Assembly (NCBI GenBank): GCA_902775135.1
Contig: CACYKY010000011.1
Span: forward strand, 62,001 to 126,000
Source of the DNA: an uncultured Bacteroidota bacterium
Lineage (GTDB): Bacteria; Bacteroidota; Bacteroidia; Bacteroidales; P3
Reading direction: 5' to 3'
Length of the DNA: 64,000 bases
Below, piece by piece: positions 26,406-34,677 of the stretch. Below the pieces are notes generated by a model. It ran no database searches. It worked only from the letters and a program-made list of their open reading frames with translations, and was not told the origin of the DNA. Made by a program: the position numbers and the translations under genes. How positions within the stretch are numbered: the stretch's first letter is position 1; each line of letters begins with the position of its first letter.

Positions 26406-27526
26406 CGATCCAAGATCTTTGTTAAGAGGTCTGTGTATGTATTGGAATACTGCTCAATCCTTGTCGTGCCCAACTCGTAGGGCATGTCCATGAAAGGATT
26501 GATGGTGATGTTATCATGAACTTGACTGACGGAGAGATATCTTTCGCGATAAAAATCCCCCATATCCAGTTGCCGAATCAATTCAATGATTTTTCCATTC
26601 TTGGGATCTGTGTAGTCGAGGATGATGTTGTTGCCGTTGAGAATGGTTTGTAACAGAACGGCGTGGAACCGCATGCCGATACAAAGGCTGGCGTTCCGAT
26701 AAATGTCCATTGTCTCCTCCAGGGAGGGTGGGAAGGTTAGGACTTCCACTTTGGGCGATTTAATCTCTTTGGCTATGCGATTCAGGATAATCCTGTCGTC
26801 ACAACCCACGGAGAAAGTGTGCATGGGTACCAGCCGTATGGGCTTGTCGGCTTCGTTGACAAAGCGTTTGAGCCACTCGATGAGGTACTTGTCCAAGTCG
26901 TTGTTGGTCGGATAATGGCCACCGGCTGCCTTGATATCACGGATGTTTATGGCATAGAAATCGTCCGTTTTTGCATCCTGATGCCTTTGGCGGAATTCCA
27001 GGCAGGCAAATGCGGCGGGGTCTATCTGGTTCGTGATTGTTGCATGAGGGGCGTTGGTGTCGCGTATGATGGAGAGGTCAGCCATGTCGAGTATCCGGTT
27101 GGCGCATCTCGTTGTTTCGGCTTTTTCCAGTGGCCCATAGCCACATCCAAGCAATATTGTTTTCTTCTTCTTGCGTTTGGCATACGAAAACGCATACTCT
27201 ACCATATACATCTGTTCGATGTCCATCAGCGGGCCACCGCCCATGATGGTGACGTCGGAGTGCCTGATGGAATGTTCCAGCTGTTGGCGGTTCTGTGAGT
27301 CAAACAGGTTTATCTTCAGTTTGCTCTGATGCGCACATTGCTCGAAGAACCGGCCGTCGTCTTTGAGGGTGCGTTCGGAGAGGATGGGATAAAGGGACCC
27401 GAGGTCGATGATAATCTCTGACGCCACCTCGCTCAATAATCTGATGATGCCGGCCAATATGGCACGGTCTCCGATGGTCTCGGTTCCGTACCATCCAATG
27501 ATGGTTGCTTTCAATTTAGTAATCAT
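26402..27526 (-). CDS. Polysaccharide pyruvyl transferase
   Basis: 374 residues. The N-terminus TIIGWYGTETIGDRAILAGIIR with G-x-x-N/T-x-G-D, the mid-protein TIMGGGPLMDIEQ and the C-terminal CIGMRFHAVLLQTILN are landmarks of the PF04230 family (WcaK, CsaB). It transfers a ketal pyruvate from phosphoenolpyruvate to a glycan sugar, giving an acidic polysaccharide. It starts 11 bases inside the 3' end of the upstream radical SAM gene, indicating tight coupling. Confidence 0.9.
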   Translation of the reverse strand: MITKLKATIIGWYGTETIGDRAILAGIIRLLSEVASEIIIDLGSLYPILSERTLKDDGRFFEQCAHQSKLKINLFDSQNRQQLEHSIRHSDVTIMGGGPLMDIEQMYMVEYAFSYAKRKKKKTILLGCGYGPLEKAETTRCANRILDMADLSIIRDTNAPHATITNQIDPAAFACLEFRQRHQDAKTDDFYAINIRDIKAAGGHYPTNNDLDKYLIEWLKRFVNEADKPIRLVPMHTFSVGCDDRIILNRIAKEIKSPKVEVLTFPPSLEETMDIYRNASLCIGMRFHAVLLQTILNGNNIILDYTDPKNGKIIELIRQLDMGDFYRERYLSVSQVHDNITINPFMDMPYELGTTRIEQYSNTYTDLLTKILDR

Positions 27527-28688
27527 ACTTGACCACCATTTTAATTACCTTATTCAACGCGGATATAGATACCTTGAGGCGTTGTTTGCCACTGGAGCAT
27601 TTGTAGATTGTCATGCTGTATTGTTGCTTCGCGACTTCACGAGCAAAGAGCCATCTCCCTTTTGTGGTTAATGGGTAGTATGCATAGTGAATGCAGTTGT
27701 CGCATTCTTTCAACAACCGCTTGGCCTCTTTTTTTGTGCTGTTACTGTTGATGATGGTGCTGGCACTCTCTTTTTCGAGGTTGCCGAGTGATTTGCCTGC
27801 TGTGGCACATAGCCGCAGGTTCAAGTTCTCGTCGATGGTAACGTCGCGATAACGATAGAGGCAGTTCGACAAGCGGCCTTTGCCCTTGTTTTTTAGATAG
27901 TAGTAGTTGGCGAAGAAACGTGCTTTCGCGGTCAGGTTGTTTTCGTAAAGGAAACGTGAGTAGAAGTATTCTGCTGCAATCTGGCGGCTTTTGTCGTCAG
28001 CAAGAATGTTATACCTGTCGTGGTCGGTATAGGTGCCAATGCGTTTGTTGGGCACTGCAAGGTGTATGTCAAGAGCAAGGCCAAAAGGAGACAGGTAATC
28101 TTCTACTTCATGCACCTTGTCTATGTTGAAACGCGAAAGGGTGTGCCCGATGACCAAGTTGTCGCAGTACTTATCCTTTTCTTTGGTAATATCCTGTATC
28201 AATTGCATTGTTTTCTCGAAGTTCCCAGGGATGCCGCGAATGGTATCGTGGACATAGCCAACGCCGTCGAGAGAGATGCATAAGGTGACGCTAATACCGT
28301 GTGCCGAGCAGAAGGATTTGGCCGACTTGGTGTGCTCTTTGATTTTCTCTGTGGCGATGCCGTTTGTTATGAGATAGATGCTCTCGAGGCGAGGAAGTGA
28401 GGTGAGAGCATCCAAGACTGCTATGAGGTTTGGCACCAGCGAGAATTCACCTCCGTTTATACCAACGGATTGCACCTCGGAGAAGAAGGGGTCTTTCAAT
28501 GCCTCTTTTAAGAGGGTGGCATCGATGTCCTTTCTATCATGGTGTTTCCAGACATTGCATGTCACGCAACAGGAATTGCAACGGGAGGTGATGGGCATCT
28601 GTAGGACACGTGGCTTCTCCCTTTTGGGGAGCCACTCGCCATAGATTCGTTGACAAAAGCGTTTTATTATTCTGAGCTTTTTCTTCAT
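27516..28688 (-). CDS. Radical SAM protein with SPASM-like C-terminus
   Basis: 390 residues. ITSRCNSCCVTCNVWKHHDRK at residues about 33-52 contains C-x3-C-x2-C for the SAM-cleaving 4Fe-4S cluster, and NGGEFSLVPNL is the GGE motif. The C-terminal part has additional Cys (LSNCLYRYRDV, LCATAGK, ECDNCIHYAYY) arranged as in SPASM/twitch domains with auxiliary clusters. The reaction is unknown. Lying between the exporter ATPase gene and the pyruvyl transferase, it may modify a sugar or the carrier, but a peptide or protein substrate is possible. Its 5' end abuts the wzt stop by two bases. Confidence 0.85.
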   Translation of the reverse strand: MKKKLRIIKRFCQRIYGEWLPKREKPRVLQMPITSRCNSCCVTCNVWKHHDRKDIDATLLKEALKDPFFSEVQSVGINGGEFSLVPNLIAVLDALTSLPRLESIYLITNGIATEKIKEHTKSAKSFCSAHGISVTLCISLDGVGYVHDTIRGIPGNFEKTMQLIQDITKEKDKYCDNLVIGHTLSRFNIDKVHEVEDYLSPFGLALDIHLAVPNKRIGTYTDHDRYNILADDKSRQIAAEYFYSRFLYENNLTAKARFFANYYYLKNKGKGRLSNCLYRYRDVTIDENLNLRLCATAGKSLGNLEKESASTIINSNSTKKEAKRLLKECDNCIHYAYYPLTTKGRWLFAREVAKQQYSMTIYKCSSGKQRLKVSISALNKVIKMVVKYDY

Positions 28689-28690
28689 GA

Positions 28691-29941
28691 TTATTCTTCT
28701 GCCAATGACAAAAGACCGCTGGAGATTGGTTGCAATTGGCCAGTGACAGGTGTGTAACCCTCAACTTCCAACATACAGCATTCCCTGGCAACAAAATAGA
28801 ATTCTACATTGGGTTGATGGATTGCAATATCAACTTTCAGTCGACCAGCATGCATGTTGGGAGGAAGCTTTATTTTTGCGGATAGACAGAAATGCCCATC
28901 AAGGTTGAGAAGTCCTCGTTTGTCACTGAATGAGAATCGAGCAAGGGCAGCCCCGTCATTGTTCCTAAAAATTAGGCTTGCGTCCGCATTTGATATTTTT
29001 TCAGCATCTCCTTCAATCAAAACATCAAGGGCACCATTGGTAGGTGTTAATGTGGAATTTGACAGGGAAGTGCCGTTTATAAGTATTTTTTGGACGTTTA
29101 ACCTTGGGTGTGTTTTAGCAGGATTGTCTATTATTTGGTCTTTAAGGCGGTCGTTGCTCAAATATTTTTCAATTGCTTGATCAGTTGTACCTGAGAAAAC
29201 AACGCTGCCATTATGTAGTACTATTCCTGTTTTGCATAGATTCCTCACGGCCGCCATATTGTGGCTGACAAACAAGACGGTTCGGCCTTCTCCGCGACTG
29301 ACGTCTTGCATCTTGCCGATGGCTTTCTTTTGGAATTCGGCGTCGCCGACAGCGAGGACCTCGTCGACGACGAGGATCTCGGGGTCGAGGTGGGCGGCAA
29401 CGGCGAAACCTAAGCGTACCATCATACCGCTCGAATAGCGTTTCACAGGAGTGTCGATATAACGTTCGCAGCCGCTGAAGTCGACTATCTCATCGAGTTT
29501 CTTGGTGATTTCGGCTTTGGTCATGCCGAGGATGGCTCCGTTCATGTAGATGTTTTCACGGCCCGTCATCTCAGGATGGAAGCCGGTGCCGACCTCCAGC
29601 AAACTCCCGATACGTCCGCGGGCACGGATAGTGCCAGTGGTGGGAGCGGTGACTTTGGAGAGGATTTTCAGCAGGGTACTTTTGCCGGCGCCGTTCTTGC
29701 CGATGATGCCCACCACGTCGCCCTGCTCGACCTTAAAGTCGATGTCGCGCAAGGCCCATACGTATTCGCTCTCACCTTTGGTGCTGCGGTCGTTGGTCTC
29801 ACCGATGGTGAGGTAGGGATCTTCTTTGCCTCGCATATTGATGGTCCACCACCGCTTGAGGTCGTGAGCCAAAGTGCCGGTGCCTACCAATCCAAGCCGG
29901 TAGATTTTACTGATGTTATTGAATTCTATTGCTGTTGCCAT
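28691..29941 (-). CDS. wzt: ABC transporter ATP-binding protein of polysaccharide export (Wzt-like)
   Basis: 416 residues. The N-terminal 240 residues are an ABC ATPase with GIIGKNGAGKSTLLKIL (Walker A), a YSSGMMVRLGFAVA signature and LVVDEVLAVGDAEFQKK (Walker B). The remaining approximately 170 residues (from about residue 245) are a beta-rich extension like the Wzt C-terminal carbohydrate-binding domain that recognises chain termini. I chose the ATG at 29941 over an upstream TTG. Paired with the permease at 33708-34586, although four genes separate them. Together they would export a lipid-linked polymer completed in the cytoplasm. Confidence 0.93.
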   Translation of the reverse strand: MATAIEFNNISKIYRLGLVGTGTLAHDLKRWWTINMRGKEDPYLTIGETNDRSTKGESEYVWALRDIDFKVEQGDVVGIIGKNGAGKSTLLKILSKVTAPTTGTIRARGRIGSLLEVGTGFHPEMTGRENIYMNGAILGMTKAEITKKLDEIVDFSGCERYIDTPVKRYSSGMMVRLGFAVAAHLDPEILVVDEVLAVGDAEFQKKAIGKMQDVSRGEGRTVLFVSHNMAAVRNLCKTGIVLHNGSVVFSGTTDQAIEKYLSNDRLKDQIIDNPAKTHPRLNVQKILINGTSLSNSTLTPTNGALDVLIEGDAEKISNADASLIFRNNDGAALARFSFSDKRGLLNLDGHFCLSAKIKLPPNMHAGRLKVDIAIHQPNVEFYFVARECCMLEVEGYTPVTGQLQPISSGLLSLAEE

Positions 29942-29997
29942 CAAAAACTTTTATGACATTAATTACCATTTGTAGACCGTTAATTGGCCATTTATCA

Positions 29998-30030
29998 TTT
30001 CTTTTATAATCTTTTCAAATCTGAAGGAGA
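29998..30030. repeat. Dispersed AT-rich repeat, diverged copy D
   Basis: TTTCTTTTATAATCTTTTCA followed by AATCTGAAGGAGA resembles 7372-7407. It lies in the 170-base gap between wzt and fcl together with a GACCACGAAT motif (30038-30047) and a half-unit of the 39-bp array (30101-30117). Confidence 0.55.
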
Positions 30031-30037
30031 TATAAAA

Positions 30038-30047
30038 GACCACGAAT
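30038..30047. repeat. GACCACGAAT motif, direct copy beyond fcl
   Basis: Same 10 bases as 31056-31065 and the inverted copy 31552-31561. Places fcl and the GxxExxY gene between repeated sequence. Confidence 0.5.
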
Positions 30048-30100
30048 CACACAAATCCAACGTATTCCTTTTGAGTTCTGATTGATATTCGGATTTATTC

Positions 30101-30117
30101 GGTTAGTTCGGTTAGAG
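30101..30117. repeat. Half-unit of the 39-bp repeat at the fcl 3' end
   Basis: GGTTAGTTCGGTTAGAG differs by one base from the unit junction GGGTAGTTCGGTTAGAG of the array at 801-1123. It overlaps the fcl stop codon, as the array abuts a stop codon. Confidence 0.6.
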
Positions 30118-31041
30118 TTTTCGATGAAGGAAGTCCACGTAAGCCAGTCGGATGCCGTCCTCCAGCTCGGTCTTGTAGGTCCAGCCGAGGCGGGTGGCTT
30201 TGCTGACATCAAGGAGTTTGCGCGGTGTGCCGTTGGGACGGCTGGCATCCCAGAGAATTTTCCCTTCATATCCCACCACTTTGGCTACGGTTTCGGCAAG
30301 TTCCTTTATGGTGAGCTCTTTGCCGGTGCCGGCATTGACGGTCTCGTTGCCACTATAATTGTTCATCAAGAAGACACAGAGTTCGGCAAGGTCGTCGACA
30401 TAGAGGAATTCCCGTAGCGCACTGCCGTCGCCCCAACAGGTGACGCTTTCAGCGTTGGCCATCTTGGCTTCATGGAAGCGGCGTATCATGGCCGGCAGCA
30501 CATGGCTGTGCTCGGGGTGGTAGTTGTCGTTGGGGCCGTAGAGGTTGGTAGGCATAACGGAGATATAGTCGGTGCCGTATTGGCGGTTGAGGTATTCGCA
30601 GTATTTCAAGCCGCTGATCTTGGCCAAAGCGTAGGCCTCGTTGGTGGGCTCGAGACTTGAGGTCAGCAGGCAGTTCTCGGGCATGGGTTGCGGTGCCAGG
30701 CGAGGGTAGATGCAGCTGCTGCCGAGGAACTCCAATTTCTTGACGCCATTCTGCCAGGCGGCATGGATGACGTTCATTTCGAGGGCCATGTTCAGGTACA
30801 TGAAGTCGGCAAGGGCAGCGCTGTTGGCGGCAATACCTCCGACTTTGGCAGCGGCCAGAAACACATATTCGGGTTTCTCTGCTTCGAAGAAGGCTTCTAC
30901 GGCCTCTTGGCGTGTCAAGTCCAATTCGGCGTGTGTTCTGAACACCAAATTGTCATACCCCTGACGTTGCAGTTCCCGCACAATGGCACTCCCCACCATT
31001 CCCCGGTGCCCCGCCACGTATATTTTGCTATCTTTCTCCAT
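30112..31041 (-). CDS. fcl: GDP-L-fucose synthase
   Basis: 309 residues, standard length for Fcl/Wca[20 protein letters not shown] is the NADP-binding motif, [11 protein letters not shown] and LGSSCIYP contain the catalytic Ser/Cys region, and the Y-x3-K catalytic pair is in [17 protein letters not shown]. The enzyme carries out epimerisation and reduction of GDP-4-keto-6-deoxymannose to GDP-fucose in the cytoplasm, acting on the gmd product (31585-32664). A GxxExxY gene lies between gmd and fcl, which is unusual. GDP-fucose would feed the GT10 enzyme. Confidence 0.95.
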   Translation of the reverse strand: MEKDSKIYVAGHRGMVGSAIVRELQRQGYDNLVFRTHAELDLTRQEAVEAFFEAEKPEYVFLAAAKVGGIAANSAALADFMYLNMALEMNVIHAAWQNGVKKLEFLGSSCIYPRLAPQPMPENCLLTSSLEPTNEAYALAKISGLKYCEYLNRQYGTDYISVMPTNLYGPNDNYHPEHSHVLPAMIRRFHEAKMANAESVTCWGDGSALREFLYVDDLAELCVFLMNNYSGNETVNAGTGKELTIKELAETVAKVVGYEGKILWDASRPNGTPRKLLDVSKATRLGWTYKTELEDGIRLAYVDFLHRKL

Positions 31042-31055
31042 GTAACGTTTTTTTT

Positions 31056-31065
31056 GACCACGAAT
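31056..31065 (+). repeat. GACCACGAAT, left terminus of a possible GxxExxY cassette
   Basis: Followed by further ACGAAT-like units at 31070-31086. Inverted partner ATTCGTGGTC is at 31552-31561. The pair brackets the GxxExxY gene in a span of 506 bases. Confidence 0.6.
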
Positions 31066-31123
31066 GATACGAATTGAACGAATGATTTGTTTGATTTGTG
31101 GTTGTTATAATTATTGTGGCTTT

Positions 31124-31498
31124 TCAATATATCACGATACGCTCATTCTCTAATTCGTCGGAATATCCAAAATTAAGAAGCAGACCTAACTTATAACCTG
31201 TTGCATAAAGATAATTGTATACTTGTGACCGATGATCGTCATTAAGTTCTCTTACCGCCTTCATTTCTACAATTATCTTCCCATAGCATACAAAATCTGC
31301 TTTATAGGTTTGTTTTAATTCTATACCATCGTAATTTATCTTCAGCTCTTTCTCGCGTTCATAGGGTATACCTTGTCTTTGAAATTCGATTTCCAGAGCT
31401 TCTTGATAAACTGCCTCGAGGAACCCATGTCCAAGTTTATTATACACTTTGAATGCTGCACCTATAATCTTATAGCTTTCTTGAGGATAGACTATCAT
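31124..31498 (-). CDS. GxxExxY family protein (PD-(D/E)XK-like fold)
   Basis: 124 residues with G-F-L-E-A-V-Y at 25-31 and D68 ... E78-x-K80 (YKADF, VEMKA), as in the family member at 354-773, from which it differs in most other positions. It sits between gmd and fcl, which normally adjoin. It is flanked by inverted GACCACGAAT copies (31056-31065 and 31552-31561), suggesting insertion as a unit. The biological role of the family is not established. Not a glycan enzyme by sequence. Confidence 0.87.
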   Translation of the reverse strand: MIVYPQESYKIIGAAFKVYNKLGHGFLEAVYQEALEIEFQRQGIPYEREKELKINYDGIELKQTYKADFVCYGKIIVEMKAVRELNDDHRSQVYNYLYATGYKLGLLLNFGYSDELENERIVIY

Positions 31499-31551
31499 GT
31501 CACGATTGAGTACTCACTTTATGAACGCGAAAGATTCGTTTGATTAGATAG

Positions 31552-31561
31552 ATTCGTGGTC
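31552..31561 (-). repeat. ATTCGTGGTC, right terminus of a possible GxxExxY cassette
   Basis: Exact reverse complement of 31056-31065. An AAGATTCGTTTGATT segment just inside echoes the left-end ATGATTTGTTTGATT segment. Confidence 0.6.
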
Positions 31562-31584
31562 GTAAATAGTTTTGTGTTTTTGTA

Positions 31585-32664
31585 TTAATTGTCGAGGTGG
31601 TCTTGAAGGTAGAGTTTCTTGACTTTCTTCATGTCGTGCTGGACCATAATCTTGACGAGTTCTTCGAAGCTGGTCTTCTGCGGATCCCAACCAAGGAGGC
31701 GTTTAGCCTTGCTGGGGTCGCCCAGCAGCTGGTCCACTTCGGCCGGCCGGAAATATTTGGGGTCGACCTCAACGAGCGTCTTGCCGGTCTTCATGTCAAT
31801 TCCTTTTTCTTCGACGCCCTCGCCTTCCCAGCGGAGCTCGATGCCGGCCTCCTTGAAGGCCAACGTGCAGAACTCGCGCACCGTGTGGTACTGGCCAGTG
31901 GCGATGACGTAGTCGTCGGGCTGCTCCTGCTGCAGGATGAGCCACATGCACTCCACATAGTCTTTGGCATAGCCCCAGTCGCGCAAGGCGTTGAGGTTGC
32001 CTAGGTAGAGCTTGTCCTGGAACCCCTGGGCGATGCGTGCGGCAGCCAAGGTGATTTTGCGGGTGACGAAGGTCTCTCCACGCCGTTCACTCTCATGGTT
32101 GAAGAGGATGCCGTTGCAGCAGAACATGTTATAGCTCTCACGGTAGTTTTTCATCATCCAATAGCCATAGAGTTTGGCTACGCCGTAAGGCGAGCGGGGG
32201 TAGAAGGGCGTCGTCTCGCTCTGCGGCACCTCCTGCACTTTGCCGTAAAGCTCAGAGGTGGAGGCTTGGTAGATGCGGCATTTGTCGGTGAGCCCCGTGA
32301 TGCGTACGGCCTCAAGCAGTCGCAGCACACCATTGGCATCAGTGTCGGCTGTGAACTCGGGCACGTCGAAGCTTACCTTCACATGGCTTTGTGCCGCCAG
32401 GTTATATATCTCGTCGGGCTTAATCTCGTTGATGATTCGTATGAGGCTGCTGCTGTCGGTCATGTCGCCCCAATGGAGTTCCACAAGGCGCTTGCGATGC
32501 ATGTCGCGCACCCATTCGTCGAGGTACAGGTGTTCGATGCGGCCTGTGTTGAACGAGCTGCTGCGGCGCAGCACTCCGTGAACTTCGTATCCTTTCTCGA
32601 TGAGGAACTCGGCCAAGTAGCTGCCGTCCTGTCCTGTAATACCGGTGATGAGGGCTTTCTTCAT
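31585..32664 (-). CDS. gmd: GDP-mannose 4,6-dehydratase
   Basis: 359 residues. [23 protein letters not shown] is the NADP-binding signature of Gmd, followed by [18 protein letters not shown], and [13 protein letters not shown] plus [12 protein letters not shown] hold the Ser/Thr-Glu-Tyr-Lys catalytic set. It dehydrates GDP-mannose to GDP-4-keto-6-deoxy-mannose, the substrate of Fcl. Context and motifs agree. The stop is 6 bases from the upstream nucleotidyltransferase gene. Confidence 0.96.
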   Translation of the reverse strand: MKKALITGITGQDGSYLAEFLIEKGYEVHGVLRRSSSFNTGRIEHLYLDEWVRDMHRKRLVELHWGDMTDSSSLIRIINEIKPDEIYNLAAQSHVKVSFDVPEFTADTDANGVLRLLEAVRITGLTDKCRIYQASTSELYGKVQEVPQSETTPFYPRSPYGVAKLYGYWMMKNYRESYNMFCCNGILFNHESERRGETFVTRKITLAAARIAQGFQDKLYLGNLNALRDWGYAKDYVECMWLILQQEQPDDYVIATGQYHTVREFCTLAFKEAGIELRWEGEGVEEKGIDMKTGKTLVEVDPKYFRPAEVDQLLGDPSKAKRLLGWDPQKTSFEELVKIMVQHDMKKVKKLYLQDHLDN

Positions 32665-32670
32665 GGTTGT

Positions 32671-33708
32671 TTACATTTTATGTATGACGCTGCGAGGGCT
32701 GGCGGCATGGGAACCGAGACTGGCCAGCAACAGTCGCAGGGACGAGTCGCAGAAGACCATCTTGCGCTTCCATCCCATGGAGTTCCAGCGCTTGAGTTTC
32801 CACCCCAGGCGACCGATGTTCTCTTCAGGATGGGCATCGACGTTCGGGTCTCCATAGACGATGTCCTGCTCCACTCGTTTGATGTCGGATGGCAATGCTT
32901 CCAATGTCAAGGGTACCTTGATACCAAGCCGCTGTTCTGCAATGGAATCCAATGCCGCAGCGAATTGTGTCATTCCGTATTGCTCTATGGTCGACTGCAC
33001 ACATGTCCAGTCAGCGGTGTCCTTAAAGGCTTTGCATGTGATGGCCCAGTCGGACAAGTCGCGCAGGGTGAGCCGGTTGGCGGCGAAGTGTACTGCCATG
33101 TGGCGCAGCAGGAAGAGCACTTCGAAAGTGGGTTGCCCCATGTGCTCCTGCAAGACTCGCTCGTAGCTTCGGTTGCTGGGGGGATAGTTCCCGTTGAGCA
33201 GATGGTAGTGGCTTTCCACAGTCACACCTCGGTAGTCGTATTTGGTGTGATGGTTGCGGTCGTTGCTCAGGCTGACGCCCATCTCGCGCCGCGCCACCTC
33301 GTCGGCCTCGTCGTGACGGTCATAGAAGTAGAGGTCAAGGTCGCCGAATTCGCGCAACTCTGGGGTTGGGTAGTGCTTGGCAAGGGTGGTGCCTTTCAGC
33401 ACAAGGGTCTTGATATTGTGTCGCTCCATCCTTTCCACGATGTCTTCCTGCACTTTGCATTGGTAGTGGTATCGTTCCCCAATCTTCACACGCTCCGACA
33501 ACCAGGGCATCAGCACATCGCGCGAGGGTTTCTGCTCTTCAGGAAGCTTCCCCACCGCCTCGGCCGTCAACGCTGCCACATGGTTTTTTTGCAGCAGGCG
33601 GAAAAGACTCCACCATACGGGGGTCTCTATCGGCCCGTTGCCGAGGTCGGGTGCTTGCCCGTCGAGGGCGCTGCGCAAAAGGCGGAAGGCGATCTCCTGT
33701 TCTTTCAT
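32671..33708 (-). CDS. Nucleotidyltransferase-fold protein (NTP_transf_5-like)
   Basis: 345 residues from the ATG at 33708, which overlaps the permease stop by one base; a frame reaching 33948 overlaps the permease gene and is rejected. KTLVLKGTTLAKHYPTPELREFGDLDLYFYDRHD has the K-G ... R ... D-x-D pattern of the PF14907 nucleotidyltransferase family that occurs in Bacteroidales capsule loci. HYHLLNG and HMAVHFAAN may be further conserved His. It could transfer a nucleotidyl or phospho-choline-like group to glycan; the substrate is unknown. Confidence 0.75.
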   Translation of the reverse strand: MKEQEIAFRLLRSALDGQAPDLGNGPIETPVWWSLFRLLQKNHVAALTAEAVGKLPEEQKPSRDVLMPWLSERVKIGERYHYQCKVQEDIVERMERHNIKTLVLKGTTLAKHYPTPELREFGDLDLYFYDRHDEADEVARREMGVSLSNDRNHHTKYDYRGVTVESHYHLLNGNYPPSNRSYERVLQEHMGQPTFEVLFLLRHMAVHFAANRLTLRDLSDWAITCKAFKDTADWTCVQSTIEQYGMTQFAAALDSIAEQRLGIKVPLTLEALPSDIKRVEQDIVYGDPNVDAHPEENIGRLGWKLKRWNSMGWKRKMVFCDSSLRLLLASLGSHAASPRSVIHKM

Positions 33709-34586
33709 CACACGGTGTCCATGAAGGTTTTCTGCACGCGGTTGAAAATCACAATTCCGATGGTCAGCAGCACCACCATGAATCCAAAGCTGTATGCCAG
33801 CATGGCCCAGCTGAATTGCCCCTGACCAAGGAAGCCATATTTGAAAGCCTCCACAATGCCTGTCAAGGGGTTGAGACTCATTATCAGGCGCAGCTTCTCG
33901 TTGGTGATGGTGCTCAGAGGGTAGATGACCGGCGTGGCATACATCCACAGGCGCACGAAGAAGTCGAGCAGCAGCTGCATATCACGATATTTGGTGGTCA
34001 TGCTCGAGAAAAGGATGCCGAAGCCCAGCGCCAATCCTGCCAGCATCAGCACCAGCACGGGCAGCAACAGGGCATACCAGTTGGTGTGTATCTCGCCGGG
34101 GATAATCCATATCTGGTAGATGGCGTATACCGCCATGAATAGGCCGAATTGGATGGCGAACCTCAGCAAGTTGCTCACCACCGTGGAGATGGGCATGATG
34201 AGGCGCGGGAAATAGACCTTGCCGAAGATGGCGGCATTGGCGGTGAAGGTGGAAGAGGTCTTGGTGAGGCAGTCGTTGAAATACTGCCACATGCAGATGC
34301 CGCCGAGGTAGAACAGGGGCTGGGGTAGGCCGTCGGTGGATATCTGGGCAATGCCACCGAAGACCACCATGTACATCACCACCGTGATTATGGGTTGTAT
34401 GATGTACCACAGCGGTCCCAGCACCGTCTGCTTATACTGCGTGGTGATGTTGCGTTTCACAAAGAGGCTGCACAAATCGCGGTAGTCCCAGATCTCCCGC
34501 AGGTTGATCTGCAGCAGTTTCTCCCTGGGTTGGATAACGGTTGTCCAGTTGTCTTGGTTGGAGGTTTTGTTTTTTGTTGTGTCCAT
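33708..34586 (-). CDS. wzm: ABC-2 type permease of polysaccharide export (Wzm-like)
   Basis: 292 residues with six predicted helices in the C-terminal 230 residues. EIWDYRDLCSLFVKRNITTQYKQT followed by VLGPLWYIIQP is the conserved entry to Wzm/TagG/KpsM-like permeases. It partners the ATPase at 28691-29941 to flip lipid-linked polysaccharide across the inner membrane. Its stop overlaps the start of the nucleotidyltransferase gene by one base. A CCTGCC/GGCAGG hairpin lies 10 bases upstream of the start. Confidence 0.93.
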   Translation of the reverse strand: MDTTKNKTSNQDNWTTVIQPREKLLQINLREIWDYRDLCSLFVKRNITTQYKQTVLGPLWYIIQPIITVVMYMVVFGGIAQISTDGLPQPLFYLGGICMWQYFNDCLTKTSSTFTANAAIFGKVYFPRLIMPISTVVSNLLRFAIQFGLFMAVYAIYQIWIIPGEIHTNWYALLLPVLVLMLAGLALGFGILFSSMTTKYRDMQLLLDFFVRLWMYATPVIYPLSTITNEKLRLIMSLNPLTGIVEAFKYGFLGQGQFSWAMLAYSFGFMVVLLTIGIVIFNRVQKTFMDTV

Positions 34587-34595
34587 AGCTACTTG

Positions 34596-34610
34596 CCTGC
34601 CGCAGGCAGG
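34596..34610. repeat. Palindrome CCTGCC-GCA-GGCAGG between two operon genes
   Basis: Six-bp stem with a three-base loop in the 91-base gap between the sugar transferase and wzm genes. It could be a REP-like element or an attenuator-like hairpin within the operon. Confidence 0.45.
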
Positions 34611-34677
34611 TCGATTTCATTAACTCCAGACGTTCATCTGGGGATGTGTGTCATGTGTGAATGGCTCTAGGAGAGCT

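Noticed and set aside
32095..33825. 576-codon plus-strand frame opposite gmd and the nucleotidyltransferase
   Set aside because: It is antisense to two genes with clear motifs; long open antisense frames arise from their codon bias.
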